From an uncultured Sphingomonadaceae bacterium (GTDB lineage Bacteria > Pseudomonadota > Alphaproteobacteria > Sphingomonadales > Sphingomonadaceae), in NCBI GenBank assembly GCA_937995515.1, contig CALKJZ010000019.1, positions 62,001 through 126,000 of the forward strand: DNA of 64,000 nucleotides, in the 5' to 3' direction. Numbering within the stretch: position 1 is the first letter of the stretch; each line of letters opens with the position of its first letter. Of the stretch, positions 27,120 to 35,592 are shown piece after piece. The translations under genes and the position numbers were made by a program. The notes under the pieces were generated by a model. That model ran no database searches. It worked only from the letters and a program-made list of their open reading frames with translations, and was not told the DNA's origin.

Positions 27120-28805
27120 ATGGCCACCGCTCCCATGCCCACCCGCGACGAGTTCGCAGCCCTTCTGGAAGACAGCCTCGGCAGCAGCCAGTCCTTCGAG
27201 GGCCGCGTCGTCAAGGGCCGGGTGACCGCGATCGAGAATGATCTCGTGGTCATCGATGTCGGCCTCAAGTCCGAAGGCCGTGTGCCGCTGAAGGAGTTCA
27301 CCCCGCCGGGGCGGGAGCCGGAAGTGGCCGTGGGCGACGAGGTGGAGGTCTATGTCGACCGCGTGGAAAATGCGAACGGCGAGGCGATGCTCAGCCGCGA
27401 CCGCGCGCGGCGCGAGGCGGCATGGGACAAGCTGGAGGAGAAGTTCACCGCGCAGGAGCGGGTGGAGGGTGTGATCTTCGGCCGGGTGAAGGGCGGCTTT
27501 ACTGTCGATCTCGGCGGCGCAGTGGCCTTCCTGCCCGGAAGCCAGGTCGACATCCGCCCGGTGCGCGATGTCACGCCGCTGATGGGCATTCCGCAGCCGT
27601 TCCAGATCCTCAAGATGGACCGCAAGCGCGGCAACATCGTCGTCTCGCGCCGGGCGATCCTCGAGGAGACGCGCGCCGAGGCCCGGTCTGGCCTCATCCG
27701 CACGCTTACCGAGGGCCAGGTGATCGAGGGCGTGGTGAAGAACATCCACGACTACGGCGCCTTTGTGGATCTCGGCGGGATCGACGGCCTGCTGCACGTG
27801 ACCGACATGAGCTACAAGCGGGTGCAGCACCCGGGCGAGCTCATCAACATCGGCGACACGGTGAAGGTGCAGATCGTGCGCATCAACCGCGAAACGCAGC
27901 GCATCTCGCTCGGCATGAAGCAGCTGGAAAGCGACCCGTGGGAGAATGCCGCCAAGCGATATGTGGTGGGCGGCAAGTTCCGCGGCCGGGTGACGAACAT
28001 CACCGAATATGGCGCCTTCGTTGAGCTGGAGCCGGGAATCGAGGGGCTCGTCCATGTCTCGGAGATGAGCTGGGTGAAGAAGAACGTCCACCCGGGCAAG
28101 ATCGTCTCCACCAGCCAGGAGGTGGACGTGGTGGTGCTTGAGGTGGACACGGACAAGCGCCGCATCAGCCTCGGCCTGAAGCAGGCCCAGCGCAACCCGT
28201 GGGAGCTGTTCGCCGAGATGCACCCCGTTGGCACCATCGTCGAGGGCGAGGTGAAGAACGCGACCGAGTTCGGCCTGTTCGTGGGGCTTCCCGGCGATGT
28301 CGATGGCATGGTGCACATGTCGGACATCAGCTGGGGGGTTTCGGGCGAGGCGGCGCTTTCGCTCCACAAGAAGGGCGACCGCGTGCGCGCGCGGGTGCTG
28401 GAGGTGGATGTGGAGCGCGAGCGCATCAGCCTCGGCATCAAGCAGGCCAGCGAGGCCGCCGGGGCGAAGGTGGCGAAGAACGAGGTTGTCACCTGCACGG
28501 TTGTTGCCGCGCGCGACGGCGGGATCGAGGTGCAGGTGGGCGAGGACGGTCCCTCCGCCTTCATCAAGCGCTCCGACCTCAGCCGCGACCGCGACGACCA
28601 GCGGCCCGAGCGGTTTCAGCCGGGCCAGAAGGTCGATGCGATGGTGATCGGCTTCGACCGCGCGAAGAACCCGATGCTGTCCATCAAGGCGCTGCAGATC
28701 GCCGAGGAGAAGGAGCGGGTGGCGCAATATGGCTCGAGCGACTCGGGCGCATCGCTGGGCGACATCCTCGGCGCGGCGCTGAACAAGGCGAAATCCGACA
28801 GCTGA
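27120..28805 (+). CDS. rpsA: 30S ribosomal protein S1
   Basis: A 561-residue ribosomal protein S1, which binds mRNA leaders on the 30S subunit. Six S1 (OB-fold) domains follow one another. The conserved central ones show IDGLLHVTDMSYKRVQHPGE, IEGLVHVSEMSWVKKNVHPG and VDGMVHMSDISW. The first two are the more divergent ribosome-binding domains. The ATG at 27120 follows AGGAG; the open frame extends upstream to 27048 without a ribosome site. It lies between cmk and ihfB, as in E. coli. The 153-bp leader between cmk and rpsA may contain control sites, but I see no clear promoter hexamers there. Confidence 0.97.
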   Translation: MATAPMPTRDEFAALLEDSLGSSQSFEGRVVKGRVTAIENDLVVIDVGLKSEGRVPLKEFTPPGREPEVAVGDEVEVYVDRVENANGEAMLSRDRARREAAWDKLEEKFTAQERVEGVIFGRVKGGFTVDLGGAVAFLPGSQVDIRPVRDVTPLMGIPQPFQILKMDRKRGNIVVSRRAILEETRAEARSGLIRTLTEGQVIEGVVKNIHDYGAFVDLGGIDGLLHVTDMSYKRVQHPGELINIGDTVKVQIVRINRETQRISLGMKQLESDPWENAAKRYVVGGKFRGRVTNITEYGAFVELEPGIEGLVHVSEMSWVKKNVHPGKIVSTSQEVDVVVLEVDTDKRRISLGLKQAQRNPWELFAEMHPVGTIVEGEVKNATEFGLFVGLPGDVDGMVHMSDISWGVSGEAALSLHKKGDRVRARVLEVDVERERISLGIKQASEAAGAKVAKNEVVTCTVVAARDGGIEVQVGEDGPSAFIKRSDLSRDRDDQRPERFQPGQKVDAMVIGFDRAKNPMLSIKALQIAEEKERVAQYGSSDSGASLGDILGAALNKAKSDS

Positions 28806-28843
28806 GACCCGGCGGCCCGCGCGGTGCAGGCCCTTGACGAGGC

Positions 28844-28873
28844 TTGACCTTTGCCGCGCCGGCGGCTCATAGT
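28844..28873 (+). promoter_or_regulatory. Candidate promoter of ihfB
   Basis: TTGACC (28844-28849) and CATAGT (28868-28873) are separated by 18 bp and lie 94 bp before the ihfB start. This would let ihfB be transcribed apart from rpsA. Confidence 0.5.
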
Positions 28874-28966
28874 CGCAGCCTCTTGGGCGGCGGGACAGGA
28901 AGCGGCCACCGAGGGGCCGCGCAGGGCGGTGCGGTTCCTCTCCGGTCGGGGGGCGGGGACAGGTCG

Positions 28967-29254
28967 ATGATCCGGTCGGAACTTGTGCAGAAGATCGCGG
29001 ACGACAATCCGCACCTGTCTCACGCCGATGCCGAGCGGGTGGTCAATGCCGTGCTCGATGCGATCGCCGACGTGCTCGCGCAGGGCGGCCGCGCCGAGCT
29101 GCGCGGCTTTGGCACCTTTTCCACCCGCGCGCGGGAGGCGCGCACCGGCCGCAACCCGCGCACGGGCGAAGCCGTGCCGGTGAGCGCCAAGCGCGTGCCG
29201 CACTTCAAGCCTGGCAAGGAGCTGCGCGAGCGGCTGAACCCTGCCGGGCGCTGA
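28967..29254 (+). CDS. ihfB: Integration host factor subunit beta
   Basis: A 95-residue nucleoid protein of the HU/IHF family that bends DNA as a heterodimer with IhfA. It shows the family start [12 protein letters not shown], the core [17 protein letters not shown] with the DNA-intercalating beta-arm Pro, and the C-terminal helix [12 protein letters not shown]. Length matches IhfB. The ATG at 28967 follows GGGGACAGGTCG. Position after rpsA is conserved in proteobacteria. Confidence 0.96.
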   Translation: MIRSELVQKIADDNPHLSHADAERVVNAVLDAIADVLAQGGRAELRGFGTFSTRAREARTGRNPRTGEAVPVSAKRVPHFKPGKELRERLNPAGR

Positions 29255-29308
29255 GGCGCGGGCGGACCTGCCGGCTTGACCGGCGTCCCCCCGGCGGCCA
29301 CGGCGCCT

Positions 29309-29368
29309 GCAGGCGCGGCAGATGCAGGCGCGGCAGATGCGGACGTGGCGGATGCGGACGTGGCGGAA
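29309..29368 (+). repeat. Four 15-bp tandem repeats ending inside the tRNA-Leu gene
   Basis: Copies at 29309-29323 and 29324-29338 are identical (GCAGGCGCGGCAGAT). The copy at 29339-29353 is GCGGACGTGGCGGAT. The fourth, 29354-29368, is GCGGACGTGGCGGAA and forms the acceptor and early D-arm bases of the tRNA. The array appears to have grown from the tRNA 5' end outward. Confidence 0.9.
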
Positions 29369-29443
29369 CCGGTAGACGCAGCGGACTTAAAATCCGCTTG
29401 GGGGCAAGCCCCAGTGCGGGTTCGACTCCCGCCGTCCGCACCA
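29354..29443 (+). tRNA. tRNA-Leu (anticodon TAA)
   Basis: A class II tRNA of 90 bases including encoded CCA. The acceptor stem pairs GCGGACG (29354-29360) with CGTCCGC (29433-29439). The anticodon stem GCGGA/TCCGC encloses the loop CTTAAAA, giving anticodon TAA at 29388-29390, which reads the UUA codon. A long variable arm (GGGG/CCCC) is typical of tRNA-Leu. The T-arm is GCGGG-TTCGACT-CCCGC. UUA is very rare in such a GC-rich genome, so demand for this tRNA should be low. Confidence 0.97.
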
Positions 29444-29511
29444 CGGCCTTTGCGAGGAGCGGCCGGGACCGGTAGACGCGGGGCCTGCACCCCGGACGGG
29501 AGGATGAGGGC

Positions 29512-30372
29512 ATGCGAATCCTTGTGGCGTCGGACCTGTCGGAGGCCTCGGCGCGTGCGCTCGAGCGTGGCTTCGAGCTCGCGCGGCAGGCGCAGGGCGC
29601 GCTCTGCGTGGTCCATGTCGTCGACACTGCGCTTCCGAGCCGGCTTTCCGAGCAGGCCCTTGCCATTGCGCGCGAGACGCTCGAGGCTCAGGCTGCGCCG
29701 CTGGCCGCTGCAACCGGGATCGAGGCTGCAATCGAGGTGACCGGGGGCGACCCGCGGCTGGAACTGGCCGCGCGCGCCCGCGCCCACGGGGCCGAGCTGG
29801 TGCTGGTGGGCGCGCACCGCCGGCGGGGCTTCGAGCTGTTCAGCTTCGACGGCTCCACGCCGGGGCTGCTGTTCACCGCGCTCCGGCGGCCGATGCTGCT
29901 GGTCCAGATGCCGGTGGACGGGCCCTACCGGTCTGCGGTGGTGGGGGTGGACTTTTCCGTCTATTCGCGGCCGGCCATCCGCTGGGCGCACAAGCTCGCC
30001 CCCACCGCCACCCTCAGCCTTGTCCATGGCTACCAGGTGCCCTTCCGGCCCTATCTCGGCGGCGAGGCCTATGCCGCCGACATCGCATATGCCGAGCGGA
30101 TGGAGCTTGATGCCTTTCTGGCCGAGGAGATGGACTGGCTGGCGCGGCGGGTGGCGGAATCGGGCGTGCCGATGCAGGCGATTGCCAAGAAGGTGGTGGA
30201 GGGAGCCCCGGCCGAGGCGCTGCGCGCGGCCGTTGCCGAGGCCGGCGCCGACCTCGTGGCGGTGGGAACGCACGGCCGCACCGGGCTCATGAAGATGCTG
30301 CTCGGCTCGGTGGCGGCAGAGCTGGTGAAGGATCCGCCGGCCGACGTGCTGATCGTGCCCGCGCGGGACTGA
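29512..30372 (+). CDS. Tandem-domain universal stress protein
   Basis: A 286-residue protein with two UspA domains. The first (residues 1 to about 140) starts MRILVASDLSEAS. The second (about 142-286) ends with the ATP-binding signature GTHGRTG followed by a nine-residue spacer and GSVAAELV. The first copy has lost that signature (GAHRRRGFELFSFDGSTPG), so probably only one site binds nucleotide. Usp proteins support survival under stress or starvation; the partner here is unknown. It is convergent with the acyl-CoA dehydrogenase gene. The ribosome site is GGGAGGATGAGGG. Confidence 0.88.
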   Translation: MRILVASDLSEASARALERGFELARQAQGALCVVHVVDTALPSRLSEQALAIARETLEAQAAPLAAATGIEAAIEVTGGDPRLELAARARAHGAELVLVGAHRRRGFELFSFDGSTPGLLFTALRRPMLLVQMPVDGPYRSAVVGVDFSVYSRPAIRWAHKLAPTATLSLVHGYQVPFRPYLGGEAYAADIAYAERMELDAFLAEEMDWLARRVAESGVPMQAIAKKVVEGAPAEALRAAVAEAGADLVAVGTHGRTGLMKMLLGSVAAELVKDPPADVLIVPARD

Positions 30373-30421
30373 CGGCGGACCCCGGCCCCGCGGGCGTTCG
30401 GGCCTGGCGTCGGGCCCGGCG

Positions 30422-31657
30422 TCAGTTGTAGCGGCGCAGCTCGTCCTTGGCGATCGCCTGTCGGTGTACCTCGTCGGGCCCGTCGGCAAGGCGCAGCGTG
30501 CGCTGGCCCGCGTAGCCGGAGGCGAGGCCATAATCCTGGCAGACTCCGCCGCCGCCGTGCGCCTGGATCGCCATGTCGATGACCTTGGTCGAGACATTGG
30601 GTGCGACGACCTTGATCATGGCAATGAGCGTCTTGGCGTCCTTGTTGCCGACCGTGTCCATCATCCACGCGGCCTTGAGCGTGAGCAGGCGGGCCTGCTC
30701 GATCTCGATCCGGGCGTTTGCGATCCGCTCGTGCCAGACTCCCTGGTCGGCGATGGGTCGGCCGAAGGCGACGCGGGACTTCAGGCGCTTCACCATCTTC
30801 TCGAGCGCCCGCTCGGCCGCACCAATCGAGCGCATGCAGTGGTGGATCCGCCCGGGGCCGAGCCGCCCCTGCGCGATCTCGAATCCGCGCCCGGGGCCGA
30901 GGATGATGTTCGCCTTCGGCACCCGCACATTCTCGAGCAGCACCTCGAAATGGCCGTGGGGCGCATCATCGTAGCCGAACACGTGCAGCGGGCGGACCTT
31001 GGTGATGCCGGGCGAATCGAGCGGCACGAGGATCTGCGACTGCTGCAGGTGCCGCGGCGCGCCGGGATCCGTCTTGCCCATGACGATGGCGATCCTGCAG
31101 CGCGGGTCGCCCACGCCCGACGACCACCATTTGCGGCCGTTGATCACATAGTCGTCGCCATCGGCGACGATCGAGGTCTCGATGTTGGTGGCATCGGAGC
31201 TGGCGACGGCCGGTTCCGTCATCAGAAAGGCGGAGCGGATCTCGCCGCGCGAAAGCGGCAGGAGCCACTGCTCCTGCTGTTCCCTTGTGCCGTAGCGCGC
31301 CAGCACCTCCATGTTGCCGGTATCGGGCGCGGAGCAGTTGAACACCTCTGCCGACCAGCCGACCCGGCCCATCTCCTCGGCGAGCGGGGCATATTCGAGA
31401 TTGGAAAGCGGGGTGCCCTCGAACTCGAAGGCGTGGACAGGGGGCGCGCCGGCGTGGACGGGGGGGACGAACATGTTCCACAGCCCCTCGGCGCGGGCGA
31501 GCGGTTTCAGCTCCTCGATGAGCTCGATGACCTTCCAGCGTTCACCCGCCATCACCTCCTCTTCGTAGCGCGCCTCGTTGGGGTAGATGTGCCGGTCCAT
31601 GAAGGCGCGAAGCCGTTCCAGCATCTCCTTCGTGCGAGGCGAATATTCGAACTCCAT
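30422..31657 (-). CDS. Acyl-CoA dehydrogenase (ACAD10/11-like)
   Basis: A 411-residue FAD flavoenzyme that introduces a trans-2 double bond in an acyl-CoA. It has the N-terminal helical domain, the middle-domain signature [16 protein letters not shown], and the C-terminal FAD-contact motif [15 protein letters not shown]. The length and the [15 protein letters not shown] start resemble the ACAD10/11 branch, some of which handle branched or hydroxylated acyl-CoAs. No electron-transfer flavoprotein genes are adjacent. Substrate chain length cannot be read from the sequence. Confidence 0.9.
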   Translation of the reverse strand: MEFEYSPRTKEMLERLRAFMDRHIYPNEARYEEEVMAGERWKVIELIEELKPLARAEGLWNMFVPPVHAGAPPVHAFEFEGTPLSNLEYAPLAEEMGRVGWSAEVFNCSAPDTGNMEVLARYGTREQQEQWLLPLSRGEIRSAFLMTEPAVASSDATNIETSIVADGDDYVINGRKWWSSGVGDPRCRIAIVMGKTDPGAPRHLQQSQILVPLDSPGITKVRPLHVFGYDDAPHGHFEVLLENVRVPKANIILGPGRGFEIAQGRLGPGRIHHCMRSIGAAERALEKMVKRLKSRVAFGRPIADQGVWHERIANARIEIEQARLLTLKAAWMMDTVGNKDAKTLIAMIKVVAPNVSTKVIDMAIQAHGGGGVCQDYGLASGYAGQRTLRLADGPDEVHRQAIAKDELRRYN

Positions 31658-31759
31658 GTGCCGCTCCCTCGGATGGTCTGCCCCGTCTCTTGGCCGGGCG
31701 GGGCGCGGGGGGCAACTGGCAAAGGCGGAGGGTCGGCGCCATGGCCGGCCGCAGCCCCG

Positions 31760-32179
31760 TCAGTCGTCGGTCGGCTCGGTTGCGGCCTGCACGCCGCGCA
31801 CGATGGTGCGGCCTGCGCCCATCACGTCGATGCCGGGCGTGCAGCCCGTCATCCCGCCTGGGCCGACGGTGGAGCAGCTGCCGATGCCGGTGGCAGACGG
31901 CCGGCCGCTGGCGAGTGCGGCGCGCTCGGCGCCGACATCGTCGCGGCGGCTGATTGTCGCCTGCTCGAGCTCGCGCAGCTCCTTCGGGATCCGGAAACGC
32001 TCTTCCTCGGGCCTGCGCGCGCACACGATGATCTCGTCGGGGTTGCTGGCGACCGGGCACGGGTCGTCGCCGTAGACGACGATCGTGCGCGCCCGGACCG
32101 GGCCATCCTGCGCCAGCGCCGGCGCGCCGGCTGCGCCTGCCAGAAGAAGGGCGCCCGCCGCCACCTGCCATCCCTGCAT
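31760..32179 (-). CDS. Conserved periplasmic protein of unknown function
   Basis: A 139-residue protein with a signal peptide (MQGWQVAAGALLLAGAAGAPALAQ). The mature part carries two cysteines that probably form a disulfide (YGDDPCPVASNPDEIIVCARRPEEERFRIP) and a Gly-rich C-terminal region with two further cysteines. I recognise the pattern from hypothetical proteins of sphingomonads but know of no function. The ATG at 32179 follows AAAGGACGGG. It is 50 bp downstream of the GntR regulator gene in the same direction. Confidence 0.75.
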   Translation of the reverse strand: MQGWQVAAGALLLAGAAGAPALAQDGPVRARTIVVYGDDPCPVASNPDEIIVCARRPEEERFRIPKELRELEQATISRRDDVGAERAALASGRPSATGIGSCSTVGPGGMTGCTPGIDVMGAGRTIVRGVQAATEPTDD

Positions 32180-32229
32180 TGCCCGTCCTTTCGCGCTTGT
32201 GCGCCCGAATGCCCGGCCGCCCTGGCCGG

Positions 32230-32949
32230 CTACGGGTCGATCGTCATGGTGTACGAGAAACGCTCTCCCGGATGAACCGAGCATGACATTTCGGCAAGGG
32301 TGCCGCCAGTGTCGAAATAGTGGCGCACGATCCGGAGGCAGGGCGCGCGCCGGGCGATGCCGAGCGCCTCGGCCTCGGCGGCGGTGGCCGCGCAGGCCCG
32401 GATTTCCTGCGTCACCCGGCCGAGGGCAAGCCCGGCGAGCCGGCCGAGCTGGTGGAACAGCGCCTCGTGGCCGGAGCGGAGCTGATCGGCGACCGGCGCG
32501 AAACGGGGGTGGAGATAGGCTTCGGTGACGGCGAGCGTGAGCGGCGGGACATCGAGCCGCCGCAGGCCCCTGACCCCGATCCACCGTTCGCCCGGCTCGC
32601 GGCCGAGGCAGGCGGCAGCCCGGCGCGACAGGGCGACCGGACGCGGGAGCTCGATCTCGAACCGGCTGGCAGCGGCATATTGCAGGATCGCGCGGAGGTC
32701 GGGCAGGCTCTGGCGCAGGACCGGGGTGGCCGAGGCGATGACCGTTCCCGACCCGCGCCGGCGGAGGATGAAGCCCTCGGCCTGCAGCCGCGCGAGCGCC
32801 TCGCGCACGGTAAAGCGCGAGACTGCGAAGCGCTTTGCGAGCTGCGCCTCGGTGGGCATGGCCGACCCGGGCGGGAGTTCCCCGGACCGGATCTGCGCGC
32901 GCAGGATCTCGGCCAGTTCGGCGTAGCGCGGCGTCGTGCTTGTCGGCAT
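32230..32949 (-). CDS. GntR-family transcriptional regulator (UTRA effector domain)
   Basis: A 239-residue regulator of the HutC/UTRA branch. The N-terminal winged helix shows SGELPPGSAMPTEAQLAKRF, then SRFTVREALARLQAEGFILRRRGSGT. The C-terminal part is a UTRA ligand-binding domain (from about residue 85). Such proteins usually repress an adjacent catabolic operon until a pathway metabolite binds. Here the adjacent operon is the divergent PrpD/ligase/amidase cluster, with only 67 bp between the starts. I could not identify a convincing palindromic operator in that gap. The ATG at 32949 is behind GGGAGGA. Confidence 0.88.
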   Translation of the reverse strand: MPTSTTPRYAELAEILRAQIRSGELPPGSAMPTEAQLAKRFAVSRFTVREALARLQAEGFILRRRGSGTVIASATPVLRQSLPDLRAILQYAAASRFEIELPRPVALSRRAAACLGREPGERWIGVRGLRRLDVPPLTLAVTEAYLHPRFAPVADQLRSGHEALFHQLGRLAGLALGRVTQEIRACAATAAEAEALGIARRAPCLRIVRHYFDTGGTLAEMSCSVHPGERFSYTMTIDP

Positions 32950-33016
32950 CGACCGCGTGGTCCTCCCTCGTTTGCCGCTGCTTGGCATAGGCCGGATGCG
33001 CGGCTACGGCAAGCAA

Positions 33017-34318
33017 ATGTCCGGACAAGGGGCCGCCATTCCGGTGCCGTCGCCGACGCTCAGCGAGCGGCTTTGCGCGCATCTGTCGCGGCCGGTGGAG
33101 GCGCCCGCGCGCGCCACCGCCCGTCGGCACCTCATCGACTGGCTGGCGTGCGTTGCCGGCGCGCGCCGGAGCGCGCCTGCGGCCGCTGCCCGGGCAGCCC
33201 TGCCCGATGCCGTCGCCCGCGCGGCAATGCTCGGCAATCTTCTCGAGATGGACGATGTCGACCGGCTGGGCCGGCTGCATCCTGGACCGGTCGTCTGGCC
33301 GGCGGCACTGTTGGCCGCGCGCGAGGCGGGCGCCAGCATGGGCGCGCTGCTCGATGGCGCCGTCCGCGGCTATGAGGCGATGGTGCGGGTCGGGCGCAGC
33401 CTCGACGACCATCATTACGCCCACTGGCACCCGACGGCGACCGCCGGCGGGTTCGGGGCGGCGGCGGCTGCCGCCTCGATCTTCGCGATGGATGCCAGCG
33501 AGACGGCCTCGGCGCTGGGGCATGCCGGCTCGCTCGCTGGCGGGCTTTGGCAGGTCCGGCACGAGCCGGCGGCTGTCACCAAGGCGGTGCATGTCGCGCA
33601 GGCGGCATGTTCGGGCCTGTGGCACGCGCGCCTTGCCCGCTGCGGCTGTGCGGGGCCGATGGCGATCCTCGAGGGGCCGCAGGGGCTCTATGCGGCTGCG
33701 ACCCGGAGCCCGCGGCCCGAGGCGGTGGCCGCGGCGCTGCCGGGCTGGCGGATCGCGGAGGTGAGCTTCAAGCCCTGGGCGGCCTGCCGCCACGCGCACC
33801 CGGCGATCGACGCGGCGCTGGCCCTGCCCCGGGGCGCGCTGGCCGAGGGCCCGATCCGGGTTGAGACCTATGGAGATGCGCTCAGCTTCTGCGACCGGCC
33901 TACGCCGGCGAGCGAGGCCGAGGCCAAATTCTCGCTCCAGCATGCAGTGGCCGTGGTGGCCGTGCGCGGCCGGCCGGGCCTTGCCGATTTCGCGCCCGAG
34001 GCGATCGCCGACCCGGCCGTTGCCGCCGCGCGCGCGCGGGTCGGGGCCGTGCGCGCAGACGATCTCGATGCCGCCTATCCGGCGCATTTCGGTGCGCGCG
34101 TGCGCGCGGGCGGCGCGGTGGCCGAGGTGCGCGACGCGTGGGGAGACCCGGAGAATCCGCTCGATCCGGCGGGCCTTCTCGAGAAGCTCGCCACGCTTGC
34201 CGCCTGGGGCGGGCTGGAGCCGGAGGAGGCCGCGCGCGCGCGCCTTCTGGCCCTCGAGACCGCTGACGATGCGGATGCCTTGCCGCTTCTCGAGCTTCTG
34301 GGCGACTGGTTGGCATGA
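33017..34318 (+). CDS. MmgE/PrpD family protein, first copy
   Basis: A 433-residue member of the MmgE/PrpD superfamily, which includes 2-methylcitrate dehydratase and cis-aconitate decarboxylase. The family motifs are present: HWHPTATAGGFGAAAAA with His138, VTKAVHVAQAACSG, and FKPWAACRHAHPAIDA. All point to an active enzyme acting on a small carboxylic acid. The start could also be the ATG at 32996. It is the first gene of a coupled cluster (ATGA overlap with the next gene). The true reaction is unknown; canonical methylcitrate cycle partners are absent, so a methylcitrate role is unlikely. Confidence 0.85.
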   Translation: MSGQGAAIPVPSPTLSERLCAHLSRPVEAPARATARRHLIDWLACVAGARRSAPAAAARAALPDAVARAAMLGNLLEMDDVDRLGRLHPGPVVWPAALLAAREAGASMGALLDGAVRGYEAMVRVGRSLDDHHYAHWHPTATAGGFGAAAAAASIFAMDASETASALGHAGSLAGGLWQVRHEPAAVTKAVHVAQAACSGLWHARLARCGCAGPMAILEGPQGLYAAATRSPRPEAVAAALPGWRIAEVSFKPWAACRHAHPAIDAALALPRGALAEGPIRVETYGDALSFCDRPTPASEAEAKFSLQHAVAVVAVRGRPGLADFAPEAIADPAVAAARARVGAVRADDLDAAYPAHFGARVRAGGAVAEVRDAWGDPENPLDPAGLLEKLATLAAWGGLEPEEAARARLLALETADDADALPLLELLGDWLA

Positions 34319-35592
34319 GCCCGACGGCCGCGCTGCTGGCCTTCGCGGCGGCCCCGCCCCGGCTTCCCGGGGCGGCGGCGGCACATCTTGCCATGCTGCT
34401 GGCCGACACGCTCGCGGTCGGCATTGCGGGCTCGACCGCACCAGGGGCGGATGCCGTGCTGCAGGCGGCCGCGCGGATGGGGAGCGGGGCGGAGGTTCCG
34501 GTGCTGGGCCGGTGGGAGCGGCTGCCCGCGCCCGCGGCGGCTTTCGCAAATGGCTTCCAGATCCACTGCCTCGAGTGGGACGCGGTGCACGAGGGGGCGG
34601 TCGTGCACGCGATGAGCGTGGTGACGGCGGCCGTCCATGCGGTGGCGCACCGGGCGCGCAGCCGGCCGGAGGAGGCGTTTGCGGCGCTTGCCGTGGGCGT
34701 GGAAGTGGCCTGCCGGCTGGGGCTTGCGGCGCGCGGGCCGCTCGCCTTCTTCCGTCCCGCCGTCGCCGGGCTCTATGGCGCGGCGCTGGCCTGTGCGCGG
34801 CTGATGCGGCTCGACCGGCTCGACGATGTGCTGGGCCTTGCCCACGCGCAGGCCGCCGGCACGATGCAGGCGCACCTCGAGGGCTCGATTGCGCTGCCGC
34901 TGCAGATTGCCCATGCGGCGCGCGCGGCGGTGACGGCGGCCGACCTCGTGGCGGCCGGGCTTTCCGGGCCGCACGATGTGCTGGAGGGCCCGTTTGGCCA
35001 TTTTGCGCTGTTCGACCCGGGCGCCCCCGGGGATGTGGCGGACTCGCTCGGCGAGGAATGGCGTCTCGCCGACATCAGTGTGAAGCCCTGGCCCTCGGGG
35101 CGTGCCTCGCACGGCGTGCTGTCGGTGCTGGAGGGAATGGAGGCCTCGGAGGTGGAGCGCGTGGAGGCGCTGGTGCCGCCGCTGGTGCACCGGCTGGTGG
35201 GTCGGCCGTGGCTTCCCGACATGAGCCCGGCCTATGCGCGGCTGTGCCTGCCCTTCCTTGCGGCGCTGATGCTGGCGGAGGGCCGGATCGACCCGCGCCG
35301 CTTCGTGGCGCAGAGCTTTGCCGACATGCGGCTGCGCCGGATCGGTGCGCGCGTTTCGGCGCGGGTGGACGACAACCCCGATCCCAACGCGCTCTCGCCG
35401 CAGCGGGTGGTGGTGAACGGCACGGCGCACGACGTGCCGGCAACGCCCGGAAGCCCGGCAGCACCGCTTTCGGCCGCGCGCCACGAGGCCAAGCTTGCCT
35501 TTGCCCTCTCGCTCTCGGCGGCGCGCAACGCGCCGACGCTCCAGATGCTCACCCGCTTTCCCGAGACCCTTCTTGCCGGACGCGACCGATGA
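34315..35592 (+). CDS. MmgE/PrpD family protein, second divergent copy
   Basis: A 425-residue MmgE/PrpD protein starting in an ATGA overlap with the first copy. The overall fold motifs remain (NGFQIHCLEWD, VKPWPSGRASHGVLSVL). However, the usual histidine of the HPTA(T/G) motif appears replaced by Arg147 (FFRPAVAG), and the lysine-histidine segment is replaced by ALPLQIAHAARAA. It may form a heteromer with the first copy or carry out a different step. It overlaps the ligase gene by ATGA. The catalytic comparison is by eye. Confidence 0.82.
   Translation: MSPTAALLAFAAAPPRLPGAAAAHLAMLLADTLAVGIAGSTAPGADAVLQAAARMGSGAEVPVLGRWERLPAPAAAFANGFQIHCLEWDAVHEGAVVHAMSVVTAAVHAVAHRARSRPEEAFAALAVGVEVACRLGLAARGPLAFFRPAVAGLYGAALACARLMRLDRLDDVLGLAHAQAAGTMQAHLEGSIALPLQIAHAARAAVTAADLVAAGLSGPHDVLEGPFGHFALFDPGAPGDVADSLGEEWRLADISVKPWPSGRASHGVLSVLEGMEASEVERVEALVPPLVHRLVGRPWLPDMSPAYARLCLPFLAALMLAEGRIDPRRFVAQSFADMRLRRIGARVSARVDDNPDPNALSPQRVVVNGTAHDVPATPGSPAAPLSAARHEAKLAFALSLSAARNAPTLQMLTRFPETLLAGRDR

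Noticed and set aside
29309-29353. Short regular repeats as a CRISPR array
   Set aside because: The units are 15 bp, directly adjacent and without spacers.
33017-34318. Reading the PrpD copies as methylcitrate-cycle enzymes
   Set aside because: No prpB or prpC, and the neighbours are an amidase and a PaaK-like ligase.
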